DNA of 15,643 bases, taken from assembly GCA_900754275.1 (NCBI GenBank), contig CAAECF010000044.1:1-15643 (forward strand), in the 5' to 3' direction. This document shows, one piece after another, positions 1-6,989 of the stretch (the stretch's first letter is position 1; each line of letters starts with the position of its first letter). The translations under genes were made by a program, and so were the position numbers. This stretch comes from an uncultured Collinsella sp. (GTDB lineage Bacteria > Actinomycetota > Coriobacteriia > Coriobacteriales > Coriobacteriaceae). A model generated the notes under the pieces. It made no database searches, was not told the DNA's origin, and saw only the letters and a program-made list of their open reading frames with translations.

Positions 1-1548
1 GGCCGCGTGTACCTGGACGAGGCCCTGGCAGCGCTTGCCGAGGGCGCTGTGCTTCCGGGCGATGTCGCCTTTAAGCTGCACGACACCTTTGGTTTCCCCA
101 TCGATCTGACCGTCGAGATCGCCGGCACCGCTGGCCACGACGTCGACATGGACGGCTTCACTGCCTGCATGGAGGACCAGAAGGCCCGCGCCCGCGCTAA
201 CGCCAAGGGCGACGCCTGGGGTAGCTTCAACGACGTGTGGGTCGAGCTTTCCGACAAGGTCGCAGCGACCGAGTTCGACGGCTATGACAACGATGTGATC
301 GAGGGCGCCAAGGTTGTCGCCATCGTGCGCAACGGCGAGTCCGTCGAGTCCGCAGCCGCGGGCGAGGATGTCGAGGTCGTGCTCGACCGCACCCCGTTCT
401 ATGCCGAGATGGGTGGTCAGCAGGGCGATGCCGGCAAGCTTTCCGCCGAGGGCGTTGTTCTGACCGTTGCCGACACCAAGAACCACAACGGCCTGTATGC
501 CCACGTCGCGCACGTTGCCGATGGCACGCTGACTGTCGGTGCCGCTGTGACCGCCGCTCTCGACGCCGAGCGCCGTGGCTTCCTGCGCCGCAACCACACC
601 GCCACGCACCTGCTCGACGCTGCCCTTAAGCAGGTCCTGGGCGAGCACGTCTCCCAGGCCGGCTCGCTGGTGACGCCCGAGCACCTGCGCTTTGACTTTA
701 CGCACTTCGAGGCCCTTTCCTCCGAGCAGCTCAAGGCTGTCGAGGACTTGGTCAACCAGCAGATCTTCGCCTCCAAGCCGGTCGTGACCCGTGTTATGGG
801 CATCGACGAGGCTAAGGCTGCCGGCGCTGTTGCTCTGTTTGGAGAGAAGTACGGCGATGTCGTCCGCGTCGTCTCCGTGGGCGCCGAGGACCAGCCGTTC
901 TCTCGCGAGCTCTGCGGTGGCACGCACGCTGCCAACACCGCCGAGATCGGCCTGTTCAAGATTATTTCCGAGTCCTCTACGGGCTCGAACGTCCGCCGTA
1001 TCGAGGCCGTGACCTCTAAGGGTGCTCTCGACTATATGGCCGACCGCCTGGCACTCGTTGACGCCGCCGCTGCTGCGCTCAAGTGCCGCGTCGACGAGGT
1101 TCCCGCCCGTGTGGAGAACCTGCAGGTCGAGCTGCGCGAGACGTCCAACAAGCTCAAAAAGGCTCTGACCGGTGGTTCCTCCGACGCCATTTCCAGCTCC
1201 ATCGAGGGTGCTGTCGAGCTCGGTGGCTACAAGCTCGTCGTTGCTGAGCTCCAGGGCCTTGAGGCTGCCGACCTGCGCAACGTATGGGATACCGTGCACC
1301 AGAAGGTCGCCGGCCCTGTCGCTTGTGTCGTCGCCAGCGTGACTGAGAAGGGCACTCCGGCCCTGCTCGCTGCCGGCTCCGATGACGCCGTGAAGGCCGG
1401 GTTCCACGCCGGTAATGTGATCAAGCAGATCGCGGGTCTGGTCGACGGTCGCGGTGGTGGCCGTCCCAACATGGCCCAGGCCGGTGGCAAGAATGCTGCC
1501 GGCATCGCCGATGCCCTCGCGGCCGCCAAGACCGCGCTCGGCGCCTAA
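1..1548 (+). CDS. alaS: Alanine--tRNA ligase, 3' part (5' end outside window)
   Basis: AlaRS charges tRNA-Ala with alanine in the cytoplasm and hydrolyses Ser- or Gly-tRNA-Ala in its editing domain. The reading frame is open from base 1, so the N-terminal catalytic core lies outside the window. What is visible starts near the end of the aminoacylation/tRNA-recognition part (LHDTFGFPIDLT, from about base 76). The editing domain follows, with its zinc-binding HTATH motif at 595-609 and the second element CGGTH at 913-927. The C-terminal DHHA1/C-Ala domain carries a glycine-rich GGGRPNMAQAGG stretch around 1453-1488. All hallmark residues are present, so the gene looks functional. It ends in TAA 17 bases before ruvX, the usual alaS-ruvX-mltG order of Gram-positive bacteria. 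Identification is very secure; only the start is missing. Confidence 0.97.
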   Translation, partial: GRVYLDEALAALAEGAVLPGDVAFKLHDTFGFPIDLTVEIAGTAGHDVDMDGFTACMEDQKARARANAKGDAWGSFNDVWVELSDKVAATEFDGYDNDVIEGAKVVAIVRNGESVESAAAGEDVEVVLDRTPFYAEMGGQQGDAGKLSAEGVVLTVADTKNHNGLYAHVAHVADGTLTVGAAVTAALDAERRGFLRRNHTATHLLDAALKQVLGEHVSQAGSLVTPEHLRFDFTHFEALSSEQLKAVEDLVNQQIFASKPVVTRVMGIDEAKAAGAVALFGEKYGDVVRVVSVGAEDQPFSRELCGGTHAANTAEIGLFKIISESSTGSNVRRIEAVTSKGALDYMADRLALVDAAAAALKCRVDEVPARVENLQVELRETSNKLKKALTGGSSDAISSSIEGAVELGGYKLVVAELQGLEAADLRNVWDTVHQKVAGPVACVVASVTEKGTPALLAAGSDDAVKAGFHAGNVIKQIAGLVDGRGGGRPNMAQAGGKNAAGIADALAAAKTALGA

Positions 1549-1565
1549 GAATCTAAGAAGTCACT

Positions 1566-1994
1566 GTGGTCGCGCTTGCGCTGGACATAGGGGAGACCAG
1601 GATTGGCATCGCCGTCTCGAGCCGTGATGGCAAGATGGCGATGCCCGTCAAGGTGCTCCCGGCCGCCGAGGTCACCGGTATGGCCAAGACGTTCCGCTAC
1701 CTGGTCGAAGACTATGAGCCCGACATCCTGGTAAGCGGACGTCCCCTGACCATGGGCGGTGAGCCCGGCCCCCAAGCCGAGCGCGTTGCCGCCGTGGCGC
1801 AAAAGATTGCCGACGAGCTCGATCTTCCGCTGGAGTTTGAGGACGAGCGTCTGTCCTCGCAAGAGGCCAAGCGTATCCTGCGCGAGCAGGGCCTCAACGA
1901 AAAGCAGATGAGGGGCAAGATCGACATGATTGCCGCCAGCCTTTTTTTGCAGACGTGGCTCGATCGTAAAAACGAGGAGGTTTCGCATGCCTAG
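1566..1994 (+). CDS. ruvX: RuvX/YqgF-family putative pre-16S rRNA nuclease / Holliday junction resolvase
   Basis: Product of 142 aa, the normal size of this RNase H-fold family. YqgF proteins are implicated in 16S rRNA 5'-end processing and, in some bacteria, in Holliday junction resolution. The N-terminus ALDIGETRIGIAVS carries the first catalytic Asp. DERLSSQEAKRIL in the C-terminal half and KIDMIAASLFLQ near the end supply the other acidic residues. GRPLTMGGEPG in the middle is the usual conserved loop. The start is GTG at 1566 with only a weak purine-rich stretch before it. I chose it because it places the first beta strand at the very N-terminus, as in homologues. The stop codon lies 8 bases inside mltG, so translation of the two genes is probably coupled. 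Confidence 0.93.
   Translation: MVALALDIGETRIGIAVSSRDGKMAMPVKVLPAAEVTGMAKTFRYLVEDYEPDILVSGRPLTMGGEPGPQAERVAAVAQKIADELDLPLEFEDERLSSQEAKRILREQGLNEKQMRGKIDMIAASLFLQTWLDRKNEEVSHA
1975..1980 (+). promoter_or_regulatory. Ribosome binding site deciding the mltG start
   Basis: A perfect AGGAGG sits 6 bases before the ATG at 1987. It fixes the mltG start inside the end of ruvX and rules out the in-frame TTG at 1930. Confidence 0.85.
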
Positions 1995-3420
1995 TGCTTC
2001 CGATCCGCGCCAGCCGAATCGTACACGTCAGCCGGCGTCGCGCCCTGCCCAGCCTGGCCAGCGTCCGGCACAGCCGACGCAGCGCGCAGCTCAGCCTGCC
2101 GCGCGCCCGGTGCAGTCCTTCTCTCGTTCGGCCCAACCTGTTCAACGGACGGGTCAGCAGCCTTCTGCTCGTTCGGTTCAGCATCCGGCTTCTCACGCGG
2201 CTCAGCAGCCCACTGCTCGTACGGCCCAGCCTGCAGGCGGTACCCGCTTTAAGCAGCAGGCACCTACCCAGCGAACGCAGGCCCCCCAATCGCATTCTCA
2301 TCACGCCCGCGGTTCGCATGGCGTTGCTCCGGCGACCCGCTCGAGCTACAACACGCATACTCGTCGCGGTGCTCAAAAGAAGAGCTCTCCGGTTCCCATG
2401 ATCATCGGCGTTGTGGTGGCGGTGCTTGCGCTTGTCGCGATCGTTTTCTTTGTCGTGCCGGCCGTCAAGGGCTTCTTTGCCGGTGAGGATACGAAGGTCA
2501 CGGCTGGTCAGCAGGTTACGGTAACCATTCCCGACGGTGCTTCGGGCGATACGATCGCCTCGATTCTCTCCGAGAACCATATCGTCGAGAATCCCAAGGA
2601 TTACTATGCGGCGGTGAAAAAGCTCAACGCCGATATGTCGCTCAAGCCTGGTACCTATTTGTTCACCACACTCATGGACGCGACCAAGGTTGTTCAGCAG
2701 CTCATGGAAGGTCCCAACGCGGGCTCCAATGCGCTAACAATCCCTGAGGGCCTGACGGTCGATCAAGTCGCCGATCGTGTGGCCCAGGCCTACGATGGCA
2801 TCTCTAAGGAAGACTTCCTCAACCAGGCTAAGGCCTCCAACTACGTGGACGACTATAGCTTCCTTAAGGGCGCCGCCAACGACTCGCTTGAGGGTTTCTT
2901 GTTCCCCAAGACTTATTCGTTGGGCGATTCGCCGACGGTCGATGACGTGATTCGCGCTATGCTCGATCAGTTTAAGACCGAGTACAAGTCGCTTGACTTT
3001 GCGAGCTGCGAAGCCAAGATCAAGGAACGCTACGGTGTGGAGATGTCCGACTACGACATCGTCAACTTGGCCTCTATCGTTGAGCGCGAGGGCCTCAACG
3101 CCGAGCAACGCGCGCATGTCGCCTCGGTGTTCTACAACCGTCTTGCCGGCAAGCTCGATGGCCTGCGTTACCTCAATAGCGATGCGACCATGATGTATGT
3201 CACCGGAGGCGAGGTTACCGCCGACGACCTGCAGAGCGATAGCCCGTATAACACCTATAAGCACGAGGGCCTGCCGCCCACGCCCATCTGCTCTCCGTCG
3301 CTCGAGGCGCTCAAGGCCACGCTTGAGCCGACCGACTCCGATGACCTGTATTTCTACATTACGCAGGACGAGGAGTATTTCTCGAAGACCTACGAAGAGC
3401 ACCAACAGTCTTGGAATTGA
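1987..3420 (+). CDS. mltG: Endolytic murein transglycosylase MltG (YceG-like) with long repetitive cytoplasmic tail
   Basis: MltG is an inner-membrane lytic transglycosylase that cuts nascent peptidoglycan strands and so sets glycan length. The product has 477 aa. Residues 1 to about 130 form a low-complexity basic Pro/Gln/Arg/Ala tail with near-periodic R-x-A-Q-P units (about residues 19-80). A hydrophobic membrane segment runs from about 138 to 165. The extracytoplasmic part follows, with a LysM-like region and then the YceG catalytic domain. Glu366, in the motif ASIVEREG, matches the catalytic Glu of E. coli MltG. The C-terminal signature YNTYKHEGLPPTPICSPS is intact. By the positive-inside rule the tail should be cytoplasmic. 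E. coli MltG has 340 aa, so the excess is mostly this tail. The start is fixed by AGGAGG at 1975-1980. Gene position after alaS-ruvX matches Bacillus yrrL. Confidence 0.95.
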   Translation: MPSASDPRQPNRTRQPASRPAQPGQRPAQPTQRAAQPAARPVQSFSRSAQPVQRTGQQPSARSVQHPASHAAQQPTARTAQPAGGTRFKQQAPTQRTQAPQSHSHHARGSHGVAPATRSSYNTHTRRGAQKKSSPVPMIIGVVVAVLALVAIVFFVVPAVKGFFAGEDTKVTAGQQVTVTIPDGASGDTIASILSENHIVENPKDYYAAVKKLNADMSLKPGTYLFTTLMDATKVVQQLMEGPNAGSNALTIPEGLTVDQVADRVAQAYDGISKEDFLNQAKASNYVDDYSFLKGAANDSLEGFLFPKTYSLGDSPTVDDVIRAMLDQFKTEYKSLDFASCEAKIKERYGVEMSDYDIVNLASIVEREGLNAEQRAHVASVFYNRLAGKLDGLRYLNSDATMMYVTGGEVTADDLQSDSPYNTYKHEGLPPTPICSPSLEALKATLEPTDSDDLYFYITQDEEYFSKTYEEHQQSWN

Positions 3421-3422
3421 TC

Positions 3423-3920
3423 ATGAGGATTTTTAGCCCCAAACGATATGTTGCCTCGGTCGATCGCATCGACCTCGATACCCTGTGGGCCGACGGCAAG
3501 CGTGCCATTCTGCTCGATCGCGACAACACCCTGGTGCCGCGTGATACCGAGCAGGTACCTGCTGCGGTCTCCGCCTGGCTCGATGCCGCCCACGCCAAAG
3601 GCTTTAAGCTGTGCATGGTGTCCAACAACTGGCATCGTGACCAGGTCATGAGCTCTGCACGCGAGCTGGGGCTCGAGGCCATCAGCCACGCCATGAAGCC
3701 GGCGCCATTTGCCCTTAAGGCAGGTCTTAAGCGCCTCGGCGCCACGGCCGACGAGGCGGTGCTGATCGGTGATCAGCTCTACACGGACGTGTGGAGCGGC
3801 AACTTCGCCGGCGTCGATACCATCCTGGTAAAGCCTCAGGCGACGCAGGACCTGTGGTATACGCAGATCTTCCGTATCTTTGAGCGCCGGGCCCTGCGCG
3901 ACCTTCCCTGCGAGGAATAG
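3423..3920 (+). CDS. YqeG-family HAD IIIA-type phosphatase
   Basis: Product of 165 aa with all four HAD motifs. Motif I is LLDRDNTL (nucleophile Asp32, acid Asp34), motif II is MVSNN (Ser67), motif III is the Lys in HAMKPAPF, and motif IV is GDQLYTD. The compact size and the NTLVP sequence are typical of the YqeG family, related to mitochondrial PGP phosphatase. A phosphatidylglycerophosphate phosphatase activity is therefore possible, but the substrate is not proven by sequence. The ATG at 3423 lies 2 bases after the mltG stop with GGA at 3413-3415 as a modest ribosome site. An in-frame TTG at 3411 would add four residues and is less likely. It is followed after 8 bases by the shikimate kinase gene. 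YqeG also neighbours an aro gene in Bacillus. Confidence 0.87.
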   Translation: MRIFSPKRYVASVDRIDLDTLWADGKRAILLDRDNTLVPRDTEQVPAAVSAWLDAAHAKGFKLCMVSNNWHRDQVMSSARELGLEAISHAMKPAPFALKAGLKRLGATADEAVLIGDQLYTDVWSGNFAGVDTILVKPQATQDLWYTQIFRIFERRALRDLPCEE

Positions 3921-3928
3921 GTCTCGCT

Positions 3929-4462
3929 ATGTCCCAGCACACCAAACACGGCTGCGACCATATCTTCTTTATCGGCTTTTTGGGCGCGGGCAAATCGACG
4001 CTCGCGCGTAACGTCGGCACTATGTTCAAGCGGCGTTTTATCGATACCGACCGCCTGGTCGTGCGCCGTTGCGGCAAGTCGGTAACCGAGATTTTTGAGA
4101 CCGAGGGTGAGGATCGTTTTCGCGAGCTCGAGACCTCGGCGCTCCGTTCGCTCCAAAGTGAGCGAAGCCTGTTGGTTTCGTGCGGGGGCGGTATCGTCGA
4201 GACGCCGGTGAATATAGAGCTGATGCACGAAATGGGTACGTGCGTGTACCTCGAGGGTGACTTCGAGGATTCGATTCGCCAGATACGCCGCTCCGACACG
4301 CGTCCCGATTTCCGCTCGCCTGAACACGCAGCGCGCCTGTTCGAGCATCGACGTCCGCTGTATCGCCAGGCGGCCGATATTACCCTCGATATTCGCAATA
4401 AGTCCTTTGAGGATGTTTCCTATGTTTGTGCCGAGATGCTTTTGGAGCGTGGACTGCTATGA
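3929..4462 (+). CDS. aroK: Shikimate kinase
   Basis: Predicted to phosphorylate shikimate at O3 with ATP in aromatic amino acid/chorismate synthesis. The product has 177 aa, typical of the family. The Walker A loop GFLGAGKST spans residues 16-24 (Lys22). IDTD at 38-41 gives the shikimate/Mg-binding Asp pair. Other family residues are the Arg of RFRELE, the glycine triplet in SCGGGIVE, the lid segment SDTRPDFR, and the C-terminal HRRPLYRQAAD with the adenine/shikimate-binding Arg. All expected active-site residues are therefore present. The stop overlaps the next start as ATGA (4459-4462), implying translational coupling with the aroB-position gene. Because that partner looks catalytically dead, the real substrate of this kinase deserves caution. 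Confidence 0.88.
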   Translation: MSQHTKHGCDHIFFIGFLGAGKSTLARNVGTMFKRRFIDTDRLVVRRCGKSVTEIFETEGEDRFRELETSALRSLQSERSLLVSCGGGIVETPVNIELMHEMGTCVYLEGDFEDSIRQIRRSDTRPDFRSPEHAARLFEHRRPLYRQAADITLDIRNKSFEDVSYVCAEMLLERGLL

Positions 4463-5568
4463 TTCGCCGTCAACTCATCAATTTCCAAAACCGCAGCGTA
4501 GATGTTCGCGTCGGCTTTGACGCGTTTAGCGAGCTGTCGCGCATGTTTGCCTCGGCCGTGGGCAAGCCCAAGCGCGCGATGGTTGTCTGGAACAGTGCTG
4601 TGTCCGACCGCATTGGCGAGATCGTTGAGCACGCTCTGGTCGATGCGGGCTTTGCTGTGTCGGAGCTTTCGCTCGAGGTTTCGCCCGCCGGCGCGAGCTT
4701 GGCTGACGCCGATGCCGTCTTTGGTGCGCTGTCGGCTAACGGTATTACCTGCGATGACCTGGTTGTTGCCGTTGGCGATGCCGTAACCTGCTCGGTTGTT
4801 TGCTGGTGTGCCGACCAGTGGTGCGGTCGTACCGAGTGCGCACTGCTGCCGACGACCTTCGACGCCATGCTCACGGTCGCTACGACGATGGAGCCCCTCG
4901 TCGCTTCGGGCGACCACGCGCTGCCCGCCATCGCGGTGCGCCCCGAGCCCGGTCTGGTCGTGTGCAATTTGGACCTTGTCCGCGAGGCCAGCTCCGAGGA
5001 CCTTAAGCTTGGCTATGCGGTGCTCGTGGGTACCATGCTTTCCAGCAGCAAATCGCGCTGGAATCAGTTTACTGAGACAGTCCCCGAGATTCTTTCCGGC
5101 GAGGAAGTCGCGCTCGTCAATGCTGTGCAGTGGTCCCAGACCGCGCGCAAAGACGTGCTCATGGCCACGAACCCCAGTGCTCGCCATGCGCTCGATTTTG
5201 GCAAGACGGGGGAGCGTACCCTTCGCGCCTGCCTGGGCGATGCCGCGGCACACGTCCCCGCATACCAGCTCCTTTCCGAGGGCATGCGCTTTGAAGCGCG
5301 CCTAGCACATGATGCCTGCGACTTCGATATCGACTACGTGTTTGAGGTCGATGACTGCCTGGAGGACTTTGGCATCGAGGAGTTTGGCTTCGACCTGGAG
5401 TCCACCTCGTTTATTGGGGAGTTCCGCAAGCAGCAGTTTGCTCGCTCGAATCGCAGCATGCTGCCGCTTCCTGCCGCGCTCGGCGCTATCCGCCTGACAA
5501 ATGTCGAGGACGAGATTCTCGAGCGCCATACGCAGGCGTACCTGGCTTCTCGCAAGGAACTTCTCTAA
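4459..5568 (+). CDS. Degenerate 3-dehydroquinate synthase (AroB)-like protein, probably not an active AroB
   Basis: Product of 369 aa, the length of AroB. It sits in the usual aroB slot right after shikimate kinase and shares the start through an ATGA overlap. The AroB scaffold can be traced: a Rossmann-like N-terminal half, AVGD (residues 104-107) where AroB has GGGxxGD, PTT (131-133), and LDFGKT (245-250) where AroB has LNFGHT. Key residues appear lost. The NFGHTFGHA histidines read as Lys249 and Arg253. The metal-binding Glu of GLAEVIKYG aligns near Ala187 (LGYAVLVG). The last metal His of HGEAV aligns with SEG near 273-275. The SSVGGKTG lysine loop is replaced by VATTMEPLVASG. Six cysteines cluster at 98-127. 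The frame is intact, so this is not a recent pseudogene. I read it as a diverged homologue of unknown function. The alignment was done by eye. Confidence 0.7.
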   Translation: MIRRQLINFQNRSVDVRVGFDAFSELSRMFASAVGKPKRAMVVWNSAVSDRIGEIVEHALVDAGFAVSELSLEVSPAGASLADADAVFGALSANGITCDDLVVAVGDAVTCSVVCWCADQWCGRTECALLPTTFDAMLTVATTMEPLVASGDHALPAIAVRPEPGLVVCNLDLVREASSEDLKLGYAVLVGTMLSSSKSRWNQFTETVPEILSGEEVALVNAVQWSQTARKDVLMATNPSARHALDFGKTGERTLRACLGDAAAHVPAYQLLSEGMRFEARLAHDACDFDIDYVFEVDDCLEDFGIEEFGFDLESTSFIGEFRKQQFARSNRSMLPLPAALGAIRLTNVEDEILERHTQAYLASRKELL

Positions 5569-5573
5569 CTTTA

Positions 5574-5599
5574 TTGACATCCATCGTCTTTCGTATCAT
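5574..5599 (+). promoter_or_regulatory. Candidate promoter for pepQ
   Basis: A consensus -35 box TTGACA lies at 5574-5579, just after the aroB-like stop. The best -10-like hexamer is TATCAT at 5594-5599. The spacing of 14 bases is short. An alternative pairing uses TTATTG at 5571-5576 with 17 bases. The position fits a start near 5605, at the beginning of the leader hairpin. Confidence 0.45.
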
Positions 5600-5604
5600 T
5601 TTGA

Positions 5605-5676
5605 GGGACGAGTTTTCAATCGGCTGCGGATTGCAAGCGAATCTGTCTTCCGATCGAGGCTCGTCCCACTCTTTTT
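5605..5676 (+). promoter_or_regulatory. Structured leader / possible attenuator or terminator before pepQ
   Basis: GGGACGAG (5605-5612) is perfectly complementary to CTCGTCCC (5660-5667), enclosing a 47-base loop with its own pairing potential: ATCGG 5619-5623 with CCGAT 5650-5654, and a small GATT/AATC stem inside. The outer stem is followed by ACTCTTTTT (5668-5676), a short T-rich tail as at intrinsic terminators. It could end transcription from the aro genes. If the promoter just upstream is real, it could instead be a 5' leader that conditionally stops transcription before pepQ. I do not recognise a known riboswitch class. Confidence 0.45.
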
Positions 5677-5700
5677 GAGGACAACAAGAAAGGAATCTGC

Positions 5701-6831
5701 ATGTCTGAGTTTGCTGCCGGTCCTGCCGGTCGTATCGAACGTGTCCGTGCCCTGATGGTCGAGCGCGGCTACGACGCTATCGTGGTACGCGACGAGGCCA
5801 ATCTTCGTTGGCTCACGGGCGTGAAGGGCGTCTTCGACTACACCTTCGAGTTCCCGCACGCGGCGTTTATTACGGCTGACCAGTGCCTGTTCCATACCGA
5901 CTCGCGCTACCTCAACAGCTTTGAGGAGAACACGCCCGCCGGCAGCCCTTGGGTCTATGACATGGACGAGGGCACCATCCCCGGTTGGGTCGCCGGCAAG
6001 ATTGCAGCCAACAAGTGCCGCGTCTGCGCTGTCGAGGACGATATGCAGATCAACTTCTACCAGGGCATTCAGCGTGGTCTGGAGGATCGTTCCGTCGCCT
6101 GCATGTTGCCGCTGATGCATGACGACATCCGCAAGATGCGCGCCATCAAGGATGCCGAGGAGATCGAGCTCATGCGCCATGCACAGTCGATCACTGACGC
6201 CGCCTTCCAGCACATGCTCGGCTTTATTAAGCCCGGTATGACCGAGAAGCAGGTTCGCAACGAGCTCGAGAACTTTATGTTCGCCAACGGCGCTGACAGC
6301 CTTGCCTTCGGCTCCATCGTAGCGAGCGGTCCCAACACCGCCAACCCGCATGCCGTGCCGAGCGACCGCGTGATCGAGAAGGGCGACTTTGTCCTCATGG
6401 ATTACGGCGCGGGCTACTGCGATTATCGTTCCGATATGACGCGCACCGTCGTGATGGGCGAGCCCACGCAGGAACAGCTCGACCTGTATGCGCTCGTGCG
6501 CCGTACGCACGAGGAGTGCGTCGCCGCCATCCATCCGGGCGTCGAGGGCAACGACATTTTCAAGCTTTCCAAGAAGATCATCGGCGATGCCGGCTATGGC
6601 GATTACTACAACCATGGCCTGGGCCACGGCGTGGGCATCGACATCCACGAGCTGCCCAACTTCAACCGCAGCAAGAACACCATCGAGATCGGCTCGGTTG
6701 TCACCATGGAGCCCGGCGTCTACCTGCCCGGTGTGGGCGGCGTGCGCCTGGAGGACTACGGTGTCGTCACCGAGAACGGCTACGAGCCCTTCACCAAGAC
6801 CCCGCACGACCTGCACGTCATCGACTGCTAG
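5701..6831 (+). CDS. pepQ: Xaa-Pro peptidase, M24B family (PepQ/PepP type)
   Basis: Cytoplasmic metallopeptidase of 376 aa that cleaves peptides with Pro in the second position, helping recycle proline-containing peptides. Residues 1 to about 140 are the creatinase-type N-terminal domain. From about 150 on is the pita-bread catalytic domain. The five metal ligands are all visible: Asp234 (MDYGAG), Asp245 (RSDMTRT), His309 (GLGHGVG), Glu337 (TMEPGVY) and Glu351 (RLEDYG). The HELP and GVGGVRLED segments are typical. The start ATG follows AGAAAGGA a few bases upstream. It is probably a single-gene transcript, with a promoter/leader region before it and an intrinsic terminator after it. Placement before efp matches Bacillus yqhT-efp. 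Whether it acts on dipeptides (PepQ) or longer peptides (PepP) cannot be settled from sequence. Confidence 0.93.
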   Translation: MSEFAAGPAGRIERVRALMVERGYDAIVVRDEANLRWLTGVKGVFDYTFEFPHAAFITADQCLFHTDSRYLNSFEENTPAGSPWVYDMDEGTIPGWVAGKIAANKCRVCAVEDDMQINFYQGIQRGLEDRSVACMLPLMHDDIRKMRAIKDAEEIELMRHAQSITDAAFQHMLGFIKPGMTEKQVRNELENFMFANGADSLAFGSIVASGPNTANPHAVPSDRVIEKGDFVLMDYGAGYCDYRSDMTRTVVMGEPTQEQLDLYALVRRTHEECVAAIHPGVEGNDIFKLSKKIIGDAGYGDYYNHGLGHGVGIDIHELPNFNRSKNTIEIGSVVTMEPGVYLPGVGGVRLEDYGVVTENGYEPFTKTPHDLHVIDC

Positions 6832-6852
6832 CCCATTTCGATAGATTTCTGG

Positions 6853-6895
6853 GCGGGGCGTCCGGAGCAATTCGGGCGCCCCGCGTTCTCTTTTT
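6853..6895 (+). terminator. Intrinsic terminator of pepQ
   Basis: GCGGGGCGTCCG (6853-6864) pairs with CGGGCGCCCCGC (6873-6884) as a 12-bp stem with one G-T pair and an 8-base loop. It is followed by GTTCTCTTTTT (6885-6895). It starts 21 bases after the pepQ stop. Confidence 0.9.
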
Positions 6896-6903
6896 ATGCG
6901 CTC

Positions 6904-6932
6904 GCCGCAGGCGCGGTCTGCAAGTGTATAAT
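6904..6932 (+). promoter_or_regulatory. Candidate promoter of the efp-recN run
   Basis: A perfect -10 hexamer TATAAT lies at 6927-6932, 57 bases before the efp start. The hexamer 17 bases upstream (6904-6909, GCCGCA) is a poor -35 box. It lies directly after the pepQ terminator, where a promoter for the downstream co-directional genes would be expected. Confidence 0.55.
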
Positions 6933-6989
6933 TTTTATCGTATGTAATTTGGACGCTTGTGCGTTCTGCCCATAACAAGAAAGGTCGCT

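Noticed and set aside
1930..1986. Upstream TTG start for mltG
   Set aside because: It would place 19 extra residues inside ruvX; the strong ribosome site points to ATG 1987.
1994..2401. 135-codon plus-strand frame inside the mltG tail
   Set aside because: It is the alternate frame of the repetitive tail; the true frame is fixed by AGGAGG and continues into the catalytic domain.
5596..6978. 460-codon minus-strand frame across pepQ
   Set aside because: Antisense to pepQ, reads through the pepQ terminator hairpin and leader, and has no recognisable motif.
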